Below are positions 23,686 through 34,617 of a stretch of 64,000 bases of DNA, piece by piece. How positions within the stretch are numbered: the first letter of the stretch is position 1; each line of letters starts with the position of its first letter. The notes beneath the pieces were generated by a model. It was not told the DNA's origin and did no database searches. It saw only the letters and a program-made list of their open reading frames with translations. Both the position numbers and the translations under genes were made by a program. The DNA comes from Typha latifolia (Eukaryota; Streptophyta; Magnoliopsida; Poales; Typhaceae): positions 569,188 through 633,187 of the forward strand of contig CM034101.1 in the NCBI GenBank assembly GCA_019914945.1, read 5' to 3'.

Positions 23686-25410
23686 ATGCCTCTCAATCCC
23701 ACTCTTCCCACCTCCCTCAAATGGCGGCAATCGCTGAAGCAACGCTCTCTCGCTTCCCAGATCTCCTCCCTCATCCTCCAGCGCAAGGATTGGATCCCTC
23801 TCCTCCGCTCCAACTCCTCCCTCCTCTCCACTCCCACCTCCTCCCTCCTTTTCCGCATCCTCTCACGAACCCAATCCCACCCCGAAACCTCCCTCCAATT
23901 CTTCCACTGGATCACGACCGACTTCCGCTTCCAACCCGACCTCCGATCCCTCTCCAAGGTTATCCAGATCCTCGTCGACGCCGACCGAATCGACCTCCTT
24001 GACTCCGCAAGGCGACTGCTCCTCCCGGTCATCAAATCCGATCCATCTCCTGCTCCGCTTCTTGATTCGATGCTTCGCGTCTCGGCCTCCTGTAAGGATT
24101 CTCGATCCAGGCTTCTCAGTTTTCTTCTTGCATCGTATTGTCAGTTAGGATGTGTCGCCAATGCCTTGGATACTTTCAATAAGATTAGGGTTTCAGGATG
24201 TGTTCCTACTAGTGATAGTTGCAATTCACTGCTTGATGCTTTGTGCTCGAGTAAACGGAGTAAGACGGCGTGGTGCGTCTATGCTGCGGCCGTTCGGATG
24301 GGGTGTTCTCCGGATTCTTGCGCTTGGGATGGTCTTGCTCGGCTTCTCTGCGAGGAAGGGAAGCTTGAGAAGGCCAAAAGATTGTTAAATTTGAGGAATT
24401 GTGGTACCTTGAGCTATGAATTGGTAATTAATTGCTATTGTAGGAAGGGAGAGTTTGGATCTGCTTTTAGTCTCTTGAAAAGGATGGATGACGTGAATTT
24501 GCCACCGGGTTTTCGCACTTTTACCGCGATCCTTGATGCAGGATGTAAATTTGGGGATGTTAGGGTTATCAAATTGATGCTGAGGGAGATGATAGTGAGG
24601 GGACTTTTGCCGACCACCCCATTCTTGGATTATGGTTGGGTTGTGGAAAGGCTTTGTGAGGTGGAGAGGAGTTATGCGGCTGAGATGTTCTTCGAGAGAG
24701 CAGCAAACAGTGAGAAATTTCGATATGAGAATAGTTTGTTCATGTCTATGCTTAGTGCATTGTCGAAAGTAGGGCGAGTGGAGGAAGCAGTGAGATTTTA
24801 CACAAGTATGATGCAAGAGGGTGTTGCAGTAAACCTTAGCTGTTGTGATGTCTTTGTTAGTGGAATATGCAATGGAGAGCCTTCTGAAGAAGTTGATCAA
24901 GTGCTGAAGGATTTGATTAAGCGTGGATTTATCCCAAATGCTTCTGACTTTTCCAAGTATGTAGCTGTTCATTGCAATAAAGGTCTGTGGAAAGAAGCCA
25001 GCAATCTTTTGGATTTAGCTTTGGATAAAGGAATTTTGTTGGATGTACTTTGTTGTTGCTTTTTGGTGGACTACTACTGTGCCAATGGTCTTACAGATAC
25101 AGCTATTGGTTTGCATGGAAGAATTCGAAAGCTGGGTGGATGTTTAAATGCAACTTCTTATAATATGCTCCTTAGAGCACTCTTTTCAGAAAGGAGGATT
25201 GAAGAAGCCATCAAATTCTTTGATTATATGCGAGAGAAAAATGTGTTAGATAGTGAGAGTTATGTTATCATGATAAGATCACTCTGTCATGAAAAAGAGT
25301 TGAGGAAGGCAATGGATCTCCATGATGAGATGTTAAAACTAAGGTTTAAGCCTGATGATGCCACTTATAAGCGCCTGATTTCTGGATTTGTATATAGAAA
25401 TGCTTATTAG
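23686..25410 (+). CDS. P-class pentatricopeptide repeat (PPR) protein, probably organellar
   Basis: Intronless gene of 574 residues. PPR proteins bind organelle RNA and help process, stabilise, splice or translate it. The first 50 residues are rich in Arg, Lys, Ser and Leu with few acidic residues (MPLNPTLPTSLKWRQSLKQR), which fits a mitochondrial or plastid presequence. FRILSRTQ and TSLQFFHWITTD are common at the start of such P-class proteins. About eleven degenerate 35-residue motifs follow. The clearest are near the C-terminus, for example NATSYNMLLRALFSERRIEE and MDLHDEMLKLRFKPDDATYK. There is no E, DYW or SMR domain, and the gene ends shortly after the last repeat. It begins 267 bp after the THI4 stop on the same strand. 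The motifs diverge too much to predict an RNA target. Confidence 0.9.
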   Translation: MPLNPTLPTSLKWRQSLKQRSLASQISSLILQRKDWIPLLRSNSSLLSTPTSSLLFRILSRTQSHPETSLQFFHWITTDFRFQPDLRSLSKVIQILVDADRIDLLDSARRLLLPVIKSDPSPAPLLDSMLRVSASCKDSRSRLLSFLLASYCQLGCVANALDTFNKIRVSGCVPTSDSCNSLLDALCSSKRSKTAWCVYAAAVRMGCSPDSCAWDGLARLLCEEGKLEKAKRLLNLRNCGTLSYELVINCYCRKGEFGSAFSLLKRMDDVNLPPGFRTFTAILDAGCKFGDVRVIKLMLREMIVRGLLPTTPFLDYGWVVERLCEVERSYAAEMFFERAANSEKFRYENSLFMSMLSALSKVGRVEEAVRFYTSMMQEGVAVNLSCCDVFVSGICNGEPSEEVDQVLKDLIKRGFIPNASDFSKYVAVHCNKGLWKEASNLLDLALDKGILLDVLCCCFLVDYYCANGLTDTAIGLHGRIRKLGGCLNATSYNMLLRALFSERRIEEAIKFFDYMREKNVLDSESYVIMIRSLCHEKELRKAMDLHDEMLKLRFKPDDATYKRLISGFVYRNAY

Positions 25411-25875
25411 TAAAATTATTTTCGAATATGATTGTCTATATGTGTTTTCTATGTTCAAATTCTATCTTTGAACCATGGAGTAATTCTCAACACATGGAAT
25501 GCGAGTATGACCTCCATCTAAAGGATGTCGATCATAAGAACATCACATTCTGGTTGACAGCAATGATTTGATACAAACTAATTATTTATTAAAAGAAATT
25601 TTAATTCATTGATAAATTAAGGGGGTATAACAGACAATCCGAGAGAGGATTAACAGCTAAATTAGGAGAGAGAAAGTAGTGGTTGGTATTAAATTAACTT
25701 GTCACAATGTTAACCACTAGATTAGGAGAAATTAGTTGTTGGTATTAAATCATTTGTCTCTGTTTGAAAAATTGAAAATATACTTCGTCTGAAGATCTAG
25801 TAAACATCATACCATATCTTATTCCGCATATGGACAAAGACAAGGAAGGCCAATTTAGATTGCTACTGTAGTATA
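25411..25875. other. Convergent intergenic region between PPR and syntaxin genes
   Basis: AT-rich DNA between two genes transcribed towards each other; it must hold both 3' UTRs. Two similar phrases of about 15 bp (TTGGTATTAAAT, near 25684 and 25740) form an imperfect local duplication. No other feature is seen. Confidence 0.5.
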
Positions 25876-28800
25876 TCACTTCTTCCAGGGCTTTAAGATT
25901 GAGAGCACAGTGACTGCTGCAAGTAACAGAAGGATGATACTAACAATCATCAGACATTTTCTTGATCTCTTCTGGAGTATCTTTGCAGCGCGGAGGGCAT
26001 CGTTTCCAGATTGTACATGGTTTACTGCATTTGACACCTAACATGTAACCATAACCAGATGAGATCTTGAATTGTACACTTTGTGATGACAATTTTTTTT
26101 TTTTTGTTGAGAAATCACACTTTGGGGTGAAAATTATTCAGGTATCACAGAAAATTAGTAAATATATCATTTAATCGCACAGATTTGCTATATCCTTGAC
26201 TTGTAGATATTTGAGATCATGCCTTGGTGCGCTGGTATGAATCACACATAGCATTATTACGGGACTCATAAGTAAGAAAGAACAATAATAATAATAAACG
26301 AGATCTAATCTAGCAGAAAGTGTTGCTTGGTAAGTTATGGCATTTCATCATCATCTCTAATTAATTGATCATCATAATTCATCCATTTTAACATTACTAT
26401 GAGAATGTAAAACAGAAACATACTAGGCGATCTTCATTATCCTATGAAACTAAATTCTTCCAGAGAAGATAGTCTTAGCCTGAATAATTTTCCTTCAAAA
26501 TTTCAGCAGGAAGATCTGCTTTTTGTTTTTATTTTGAGTGTGTGTGAAAAAAAACCATCTAGGCTCTGTTTCATTTCGAAACAATTCACAGAAAACAGCA
26601 TAAGATCTGCTTGAAGAGAACTCATGATGTACTGAAGAAGTAATAGTTTTGCAAAAAAAATAAAAAAAAATAAACTGCTCTTCTCAAGTTATTAATGTAT
26701 AGGGCAAATGAATATTTGGAATGCAGTGATGAACCTGAGATTCAATGTTATCTAATATCTCGCCTTGTGCCTCAACCAGTACTGCCATGTCCATGAAAAC
26801 CTGTAAAAAAAAAAAACAACTAATTGATAAAACAAAGAATTGAATAGGATATAATAATTAAGAATCCATTTTGACTTTTGGCTACCTGATGTAACTCGAG
26901 TAATTTTTTCTCTATCTCCTTAACAGCATCATGCCTTTCTTGAATCTCTTCCAGAGCATCAATTACCTTCGAAATGTAACTCAGTAACTTACATGCACTC
27001 AGTTCGTGCTCAAAATGAATCATTACAAATTTTAGGTGTAACTTTTTTGTAGTTTCCGCATCAAAATCAGCATATCAAATATTTTGCTCCTCAGTTTTAT
27101 ACTCAATACCCTTGATTTTAAAATATTATGGTAAAGTTGACAAGTTGAATATATGGTCTTCGTCTTTGGTGTTAATTACATTCTTAGATGCTCATTTTTC
27201 AGTCACTAGTGTGAATAATTTCTTCAAAATAAGGCAATCAGACCTGTCCTCTTCCCATTTCCTGCATTGCCTTTTGAAAGATTTGCTCACTGTTTCCAGT
27301 CTCAATTAGGCGGTCGATCATCTTCACAATTATCACAAGTCACATGTGAGCCAAGGATTTGGGATATGGAAACCTTGCAGTAAATATGAAGCTCACCTCA
27401 TAATTAGGCTTAGCTCCTATGACTGCTTCAAGATTGAAAAAAGTTAGAATGTGGAATCCAACAAAGGATTAAACTTACATACGAACAATAAAATGAAAAT
27501 TTCATATCATACCCCATCCTTCGATGATTTTATGATTTACACAATATGCTTTTGTTACACTGTCCGGTTTATACTGAGCCTGATGAATGGGCATCTATGG
27601 TTTACTTCTTGAGCCATATCTTTTCATGGTTTTGCTCATAAACACTGTCTGACTTAGACTAAGCCTGATGAGTAGGCATCTTAGTGGCGTACTCTGTTTT
27701 ACTCCAAGCTTATTTGACTTGATTATTGAGAATATCCTCTTAGTTTTTGGTTATGAAAAATGTCAACTTTAGTTCGGCTGATTGCACTTTGGTAACTCTC
27801 TGTATATGCTTAAACTTAAACATGCTTATCACTAAAACCTGTTTGGCAGGCTAATTCTGTTGTGTTTTTTGTGCAAAAACGTATAAATTTACTATGACCA
27901 AAAGGTTGTGTGAAATACTTTTTTTTCCCTTGAAGAAGAAAAACTTTTAGCTTGAACGTATAATTAAAGGTCTGAACCTGTGAAGACCCTCCTCTCAACC
28001 ACTTCTCTGTACTCATCTTGAATAGTTTGCCTCAGATTCTGTAGAAGATGTTCACTGATGATAACATTTATACCGGATGGAGGAGACATCTGAACTAAAC
28101 ATGGGCAATATAGCAGGTACTGTACCTGAAACTTTTGCATCTTTTCCTTCAATTTCTTTTTCAAAGCTCTGCAATCGCAGATTCCAGTAGGAAAATGATA
28201 AAATCACCAAGAGGAACATGAGTTAAATCAGATTGTAAAATATTTAGAGCACTATAAGCATGCAGATCTCACAAAGTCATAGACATCCTGGATCGATCTA
28301 TGCCAGTCCCCTTCTCACAGCCAGGTTTTTGTCGGTTGATTAAGTTCTAGATAGAAAGCACACAGTAAGTAATGGAAAATGTGAACATCTTAGATTTATT
28401 CAGCAAACAATACTTGGCAATAATTTCAATACATCTCTGTCCATTTCTTCTAATTTCGATTTGATTTCTCGTGCAATTTTTCCCACTTCATCAATATCTT
28501 TCTCCATACGCTTCTTGATTCCTGGAATATCTCTTATTGCATGATCAAATCTCTCTATGAATAACTGGACAGTCAGGAGAAAAGTAACACAGTAGTATTA
28601 AGGAGGTAAACCTTTCATTGCAGAGGCTTTGGTAACTGATTTAGATTCCTCATTGGCTTCCTGCAGGATTGATCATGATTGATAAAATGCAACATTGCAC
28701 GCGAATGATATCAGAATGATGTCCATGTAAAGAGGTAACTCATACTATACAAGCATACAATTACTGAATTCAATTACCTGAAGCTTTTGAAGGCTCTTAG

Positions 28801-29268
28801 ACAGCTTGTCCATCAGCTTTTCAATCTCCCTTACCTAGCCACAAGATTAAATACTGTCTCAATTTGATAGGTTTAAAGTTGCTAAATTCAAACTCCTAAA
28901 ATTTAGGATAGTGATACAACTCTGTCACACGTACGATGAAATAACACACTAACGAGTGATGGGTTATTCCATAAAATGACTAACCTGTTCAAAAAAATCT
29001 TCCATCCCATAATCTTGTTTGTTCTTTGGTAGACGAAGTCCTGATTCAATGTCCCTCTCCCTTGAGCTATTAGTTTTACTCATTTCAAATGAATCCTTCA
29101 ATGAAATGAATGAACTAGAAATTACTACAGACGAAGTTACTTCCTTAACCACTTCCGGGATAAAAATTAAACTTTAGTAAAAGTAAATTCTACGCTAATA
29201 AGAAGCTGAGAGGCGTTTGAAAAGACGACCAAGAGAGGCGACTCTGTTACCGTGAGAAGGTCGTTCAT
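25876..29268 (-). CDS. SYP132: SYP132-type syntaxin (Qa-SNARE) of the plasma membrane
   Basis: Qa-SNARE for secretory vesicle fusion at the plasma membrane. Thirteen exons on the minus strand join into 302 residues: 29268-29251, 29095-28985, 28834-28778, 28660-28612, 28521-28433, 28346-28273, 28168-28126, 28038-27978, 27416-27397, 27321-27244, 26966-26886, 26800-26735 and 26037-25876. It starts MNDLLTDSFEMS. The Habc domain includes [18 protein letters not shown] and [20 protein letters not shown], followed by [20 protein letters not shown] and [13 protein letters not shown]. The SNARE helix runs about 205-265, from [20 protein letters not shown] through [19 protein letters not shown]. The zero-layer Gln239 is in [12 protein letters not shown]. 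One C-terminal membrane anchor (about 277-297) ends in KPWKK. Length and exon layout match the SYP13 clade; SYP131 is the alternative. Confidence 0.93.
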
Positions 29269-31531
29269 ATTGCTAACAACTCCTTGATGTGTGTGTATGT
29301 GTTCGTGCTGAGAGAGATGGAAGATGGCGATCCTTCTTGATGGAGTACAAAGGAAGGCAGAAAGGGGATGGCCGGCATTAACGTAGTGGGAGGAAGAGGA
29401 GGTTACAAAGCACGGAGACGTTAAAATAAAATTAATAATAATAATAATAAAATGAATATAATAAAAGGGAGGGGGGAAGGAAACAAAGAAGACATTGTAT
29501 GACCATTTTTTTTTGTCAATTTTCCAAATAAAACGTAGATATCTTCGAAATTTTATTGTCAAAATGATATTTCAACAAAAATCTAATTTACTAAAAGATG
29601 TTTTCGCTCAGTTTTATTTAAAAAGTGAGGAATAAAGCAAATATTTTCGAAAAAAAAATTCTACTTTTGATGGTAGAAAATAAATTTAAAAAGTAGTTTT
29701 TTATCTATCAAAATAATTTTATTTTGACTTTCTCTATAAAAAAAAAAGAGTTATTTTATTGAAGTCAATCATATGGAAATCCTTTTTCAAACCAATATCT
29801 CTAGCACTTTCAGTAAGTAATGTGTTTGGTTTCGGGCAATAAATTCTTATTCTAATGTAAATATAAAACCTGTGAGGGACTTTTTCTTAAATTATTAAAG
29901 TGGACTACTCGACAAAAATGCCATAATCGCTAACTTTGTCTTTGTCTTTGCTCAATGTAAATCAAAGAAAAGAAACTAAACTTTGTGATGTGTAAACTGT
30001 TATCTCTCATATCTTCAATTCTCAACTTCAACATTAAACCATTATTCCTGAAAAGAATCTCTAATATTTTGTTTTTTAATAGTTTAAATTTTTAACATAG
30101 TTGGTGAGTCGAACAATATCTATCGGTATAAATTCAAGATATTATTTGGTAGCTTAATCAACAAAGTAAAGCAGGAGTCTTTCGTTTGGCTCAACTGGAC
30201 ATAGATCTTCAAATTACACTTCAATTGAAATTAAAGGAGCCATATTATTTGATCATCAATTATAGACTTCCAATTATCTTACATTCAAGCCTAATCGTCC
30301 ATATGACCATTGAGATAATGCTTACATAATTACAAGACATGTATTACATAAGTGTTGTTCTCAAATTCCAACTCTGACAACAGCGGTTTATGTAGAACAC
30401 ACAATTAAACTCCCAAAGATCTCTAATAAGTGATCAAAGGATACGTTGCCGTAAAGTCGGATCGACCATTTCTCAGTTTCACATATCGTTGTTTTCTGTG
30501 AAAGATGCGACAGCAATAGTGAAAATTACCATATGTCGGTGCTTTCGGTAATGATTGATCGACAAGCAAAGATTCATACGGCAAGATTAAGTTGCCGGCC
30601 AAAATAAGAATAGTGATCATAAGAAGGTACGAAAGCCCCTTGCTGTCTCATCCAAATCAAATTGAGTGTTTTTTTTTGTACTATAAAATTTAATTGTTTA
30701 ATTGCTGCTCATCGAAATCAAATTGAGTGCTTTGTAGTACAGTGCCGCAGAATTAATTGTTTATTAATTATAGTAGAAATAAAAAGATATTATCGATTGA
30801 GTAGTTAATTGTTATTTTTTAAATCTATTATCTTGCACATTATTTTTTTATAATTATATTATTTTAATATTTTATCAAGTAAAATACATATATATTCTTA
30901 ACTAAGAGCAATGTATATATATTAAAATAAGATATTGATGTCTTTTATAATTTACTTGATGAAAATTTTAATTACATTTTATCTCTTTAATTATTTTTTA
31001 TTATTTGCATATATCTCTTATTAGTTTACGATTGATTTAAATTATATTTTAACATATCGAGATAGAGAATTATATTTAAATTAAAATTTATCTCCAAAGA
31101 ATTAAATTTAAATTATTTAATATTAAATAATATTTTCTATAATTAAGACATAATTATATCTAAGAGAAAATTATAATTTTTAAAGGGATATTAAAGTATT
31201 TGGCAATCAAATTACTTCCCGTCTCTCCAGGAAACGAATTCTGGTACGTTCGTTTCGATGGTAATTGTTAACTCACAATGATTTATATGTACTTCCTTTT
31301 ACGTCGTTTATCATCATAATATCGTCCTTCTTTATTCTTACCTTCCTTATATATGCATGAGTTAATTGATATTGATAAGTAGGTAATGCTACCTGGACGG
31401 CAAGACAAAATAGTAGTCCAATCCACATTAGCCTACATATTAGATGAAGAAGACGTCTATCTCAAATTACCATCTTTTGATGCTATATATATCTACATCA
31501 TGCTTATAGAATCTTCACATAGGGAGGAGCA
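29269..31531. other. Divergent intergenic region, strongly AT-rich
   Basis: Between the syntaxin (minus) and methylesterase (plus) genes. Apart from the syntaxin leader and promoter (29270-29480, with an (ATA)n run near 29430), the DNA is very AT-rich, especially 30780-31200. The minus-strand frame at 30423-30620 has no recognisable family. No mobile element could be defined. Confidence 0.5.
31483..31492 (+). promoter_or_regulatory. TATA box of the methylesterase-like gene
   Basis: CTATATATAT lies about 40 bp before the ATG at 31532. Transcription starting about 30 bp downstream would leave a leader of only some 15-20 nucleotides. Position-based inference. Confidence 0.5.
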
Positions 31532-32131
31532 ATGAAGCACATAATCCTTATCCATGGTGCTTGTCACGGAGCTTGGAGCTGGTATAAAGTATCGGCGATG
31601 CTGAGGTCGGCGGGGTATCGGGTTTCGACACCGGACCTCGCGGCCTCAGGCATTGACGAGAGAAAGCTCGATGAGGTGGTAACGTTCGCCGAATACTCGC
31701 AGCCGCTGGTGGATATCCTAGGTTCTCTCCCGGCCGGCGAGAGGGTAATACTTGTGGGTCATAGCTTAGGCGGGATGAACATGGCATTGGCCATGGAGAT
31801 GTTCCCGGAAAAAGTTGCGGTCGCCGTCTTTGTAACTGGAAGCATGCCGGATTTCACCTCTCCACCATCCTCTGTCCTTGATAAGGTATGCATTATGTTC
31901 AGAAGTTTGACCTTGAGGGATCGAATTGCTGCATGCGCACTACTGATCACACGCATGGCTTTGATTGTTTATTCATCAGTTTTCCATTCTGCACCCTGCA
32001 TCATTTTGGATGGACACCCAGTTCACATCTTACAGCGACGAAGAGAGACGTCCCAGTTCCGTTTTCTTTGGTCCTAACTTCATGCAATCTAAGCTCTACA
32101 ATCTTTGCTCCCCTGAGGTATTTAACCATTC

Positions 32132-32171
<40 letters not shown>

Positions 32172-32530
32172 TATTCTACGTACATGAGTTGCATACATAC
32201 ATTACACAACAATATTGAATATTACAAAAGTAACACGTTCCATTTCAGGATGTCACCTTGGCCAGAGTCTTAGTCCGGGTCGGCTCACTATTTCACGAGG
32301 ATCTCCGACTCCAGCCGCCCTTCTCCAAAGGCCGGTATGGATCGGTGGCCGCGGTTTACGTCGTCTGCGGCCAAGATTTGGCGGTGACGGAGGACTACCA
32401 GCGTTGGATGATCGCGAACAATCCGGTGAAAGAGGTGAAGACGATTCAGTCGGCGGATCATATGGCGATGCTGTCGGCGCCGGAGGAGCTGTGCCAGTAT
32501 CTACAGGACGTTGCTAGTAGATATGCCTAA
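31532..32530 (+). CDS. Methylesterase-type alpha/beta hydrolase (SABP2/MES family)
   Basis: Cytosolic esterases of this family hydrolyse methyl esters of salicylate, jasmonate or indole-3-acetate; some members are hydroxynitrile lyases. Three exons, 31532-31885, 31980-32117 and 32249-32530, give 257 residues, a typical length. The oxyanion-hole motif [15 protein letters not shown] lies at the N-terminus. The nucleophile is Ser78 in GHSLGG, the acid is Asp207 in [10 protein letters not shown], and the base is His235 in [11 protein letters not shown]. The middle exon carries SFWMDTQF and [19 protein letters not shown], a layout typical of MES proteins. The triad is complete. A reading frame running from exon 1 into intron 1 is not the real product. 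The substrate cannot be told from sequence. The coding exons are GC-richer than the AT-rich flanks. Confidence 0.93.
32132..32174. repeat. Poly(A) plus (AT)n microsatellite in an intron
   Basis: A run of about 18 A followed by about 13 AT units in intron 2 of the methylesterase-like gene. The A-run and TA tract together may vary in length between individuals. Confidence 0.9.
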
Positions 32531-33947
32531 AGTTCCTCCTTGTTTAATAGCTTATATTATCCATCTTGCAGTTGTTGTTAAATTGTGTGGTCAAAATAAA
32601 CAACCAAGATTTGAGAACTTATCAAATTTTGCAACTGATATTGTTGAAATTCAGGAAATCTTGTTGTTGACTCCTTTATCTTAGTCTCTATATAACAGAA
32701 AAACAGAGAGAGGGAATCCCAATTAAAATCGCTTAACAGTAATAAGCTAAAAGGATAGAAAATTGAGACAAATTTTCATTTCAAGGGTGTAATTGAGCTC
32801 TGTGAGTTTGTGAGACAAAGTGTTTGTAAACACTTGTAATTTCCCTTAGTGGAAGATCTGCAACAGTAAATTGTGTGTGTATATATTTTGTTTACTTTCT
32901 TGCATTTTAACAATCTGGTAATCTATATTCCTAACAAATTATTCTAAAATATTTCTCCATATTGAGATTGGGCACGGCCCAGTTTAGTTTGGCCCTGGGC
33001 CGACCAACTCCACCTTATAAGGAACTCTTTTTTTGTTGTTGTTTTGAACATGTTCCAAAAAGGCGATATGCCTAGTATTTTTGTAATAATTTTAATTCAC
33101 AAGGTGAGCTCTAATAATCGAGAAAGAGAAGAAAAGAATCTTTGTCCAATGTCTGCTTAACACCGTCATTCGCGGCATAACATTTGGGCAATGGACAAAA
33201 GTCCTTTGTTTGGTTATAATGAGGGGCAATTGTTCTGCTTCGCAAAGTTGGTAGGGTACCACCATACTCTGATGGCAAAAATTGAGACTAATATCACTAT
33301 GCCGTGTTCGTACTCGTGTGCATAAATACAAATCAAAGCGCTATTACCTCACTAAGAACGAATCATATGGGCCACATACCTAACAATATGACAAGCATCA
33401 AGAGAAAGTCTCAAGTATCATAGGACTTTGTTGAAATGATCAATCCTAATTATTCAGTGGTCTAGGTAGTAATTCTACTCCTTGAATTGTTTTTCTTATT
33501 ATTTAAGAGTGCCTCTAGGTGATGGACTCTCTATCCCTTCGTCAAAGTCTGTTACATCGCTGTCCATAATCTTCCTTCCTAGACATGTTCCTTTGCGTAG
33601 TGATTGTAAGGCCTGATCTGGCCGACGGCTTGACGTTTTGTGTAAATCTGCACTATGAATGATTATTGGTCTATAGTCTTTACCCAGATAAAAAAAACAA
33701 TATGATAAGCATGGAGATAAAACAAGTAAGGATTTATTGAATGGCAATTTTACATTGGGTTGCTTCTACGCATATCGGATAAAAAAAAAAGTGTTCTTTT
33801 TTCCCTTACTGCTGTTATGGGCAGCAACTCACATTAGGCTTGTAGGAATGCCGGCTGATTGCAGAATAAAAATGTCACAATCATGAAGACAAAATAATAT
33901 TGGAAGTGCCCATCTGAAGAAAATGAATCCCGTGACTTGCCTAACAT

Positions 33948-34009
<62 letters not shown>

Positions 34010-34190
34010 AAACCGCTTAACCACCCCATATTTGAAAGAAATGCTATGCACTAATTTCAGAGCTTTTCTTTAATCCCATTCCCTCTATGACCTAATTGAG
34101 AAAGTCATACAGTTGTTGGTTTCTCTTTCTCTCTCTAGCTTTGAAACAAAGGCCAATGTCTAAATGGTTCATTGTAACACCAGAAGAAGA
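32531..34190. other. Intergenic; GA microsatellite near the right end
   Basis: AT-rich flank without a recognised gene. A GGCC-rich patch (about 32965-33010) resembles decayed repeats seen elsewhere in the window. A long GA run lies at 33949-34007. CT-rich DNA just before 34140 could be part of the promoter or leader of the RIC gene. Confidence 0.5.
33949..34007. repeat. (AG)29 microsatellite
   Basis: A perfect AG run of about 59 bp located about 190 bp before the probable first exon of the CRIB gene. With the GA/CT runs at 5859, 7876 and 18635 it is one of four long purine/pyrimidine repeats in the window. Confidence 0.95.
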
Positions 34191-34199
34191 TGATTGAAG

Positions 34200-34289
34200 A
34201 TGGAGTTCACCGGGAGGAGATTTCTACTTCAAACCTTTGAAGACCCACATATTAGAAACCACAAGGACATCATCAGCATCTCCATTGAG
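34200..34289 (+). other. Probable leader exon of the RIC gene with an upstream ORF
   Basis: An ATG at 34200 opens 30 codons (MEFTGRRFLLQTFEDPHIRN and onward) up to a good donor, CATTGAG|GTAATC, at 34289. Splicing to the acceptor GCACAG|GG at 34588 keeps this frame open for 14 more codons, past the main ATG at 34618 and out of frame with it, giving a 44-codon overlapping upstream ORF. The exon is inferred from splice signals and there is no transcript evidence. Confidence 0.4.
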
Positions 34290-34617
34290 GTAATCCCTTT
34301 TAATGCTCTTCTGCATCCTTGTTCTTTGTGTTGGCTTCCCTTTCTTATCAAATTTGTTTTCATGAAAATTGATGAAGAAAAATAATAGAGTTGGGGTATG
34401 AGGCAAATTATTATAACCCAAGAGGTTCTCTTGTTAATTGAAAATAATGGGGAACTTAATGCTCAATGAATGCATCCCATTTATTACATAGAATCCAGAT
34501 ACTTGACTCGTAAAAGCAAACCCCATGTCTTAACTCAATTGCCTTCCACCATTAATGTTGGTTACCTTCCTCTTCTGCTTGTGCACAGGGCCTAGTGGCT
34601 CGGAGGGCAGCTTCCCC

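Noticed and set aside
31532..32077. A single 181-residue frame as the methylesterase product
   Set aside because: It reads through intron 1 and loses the conserved acid and base. The three-exon model restores the full hydrolase.
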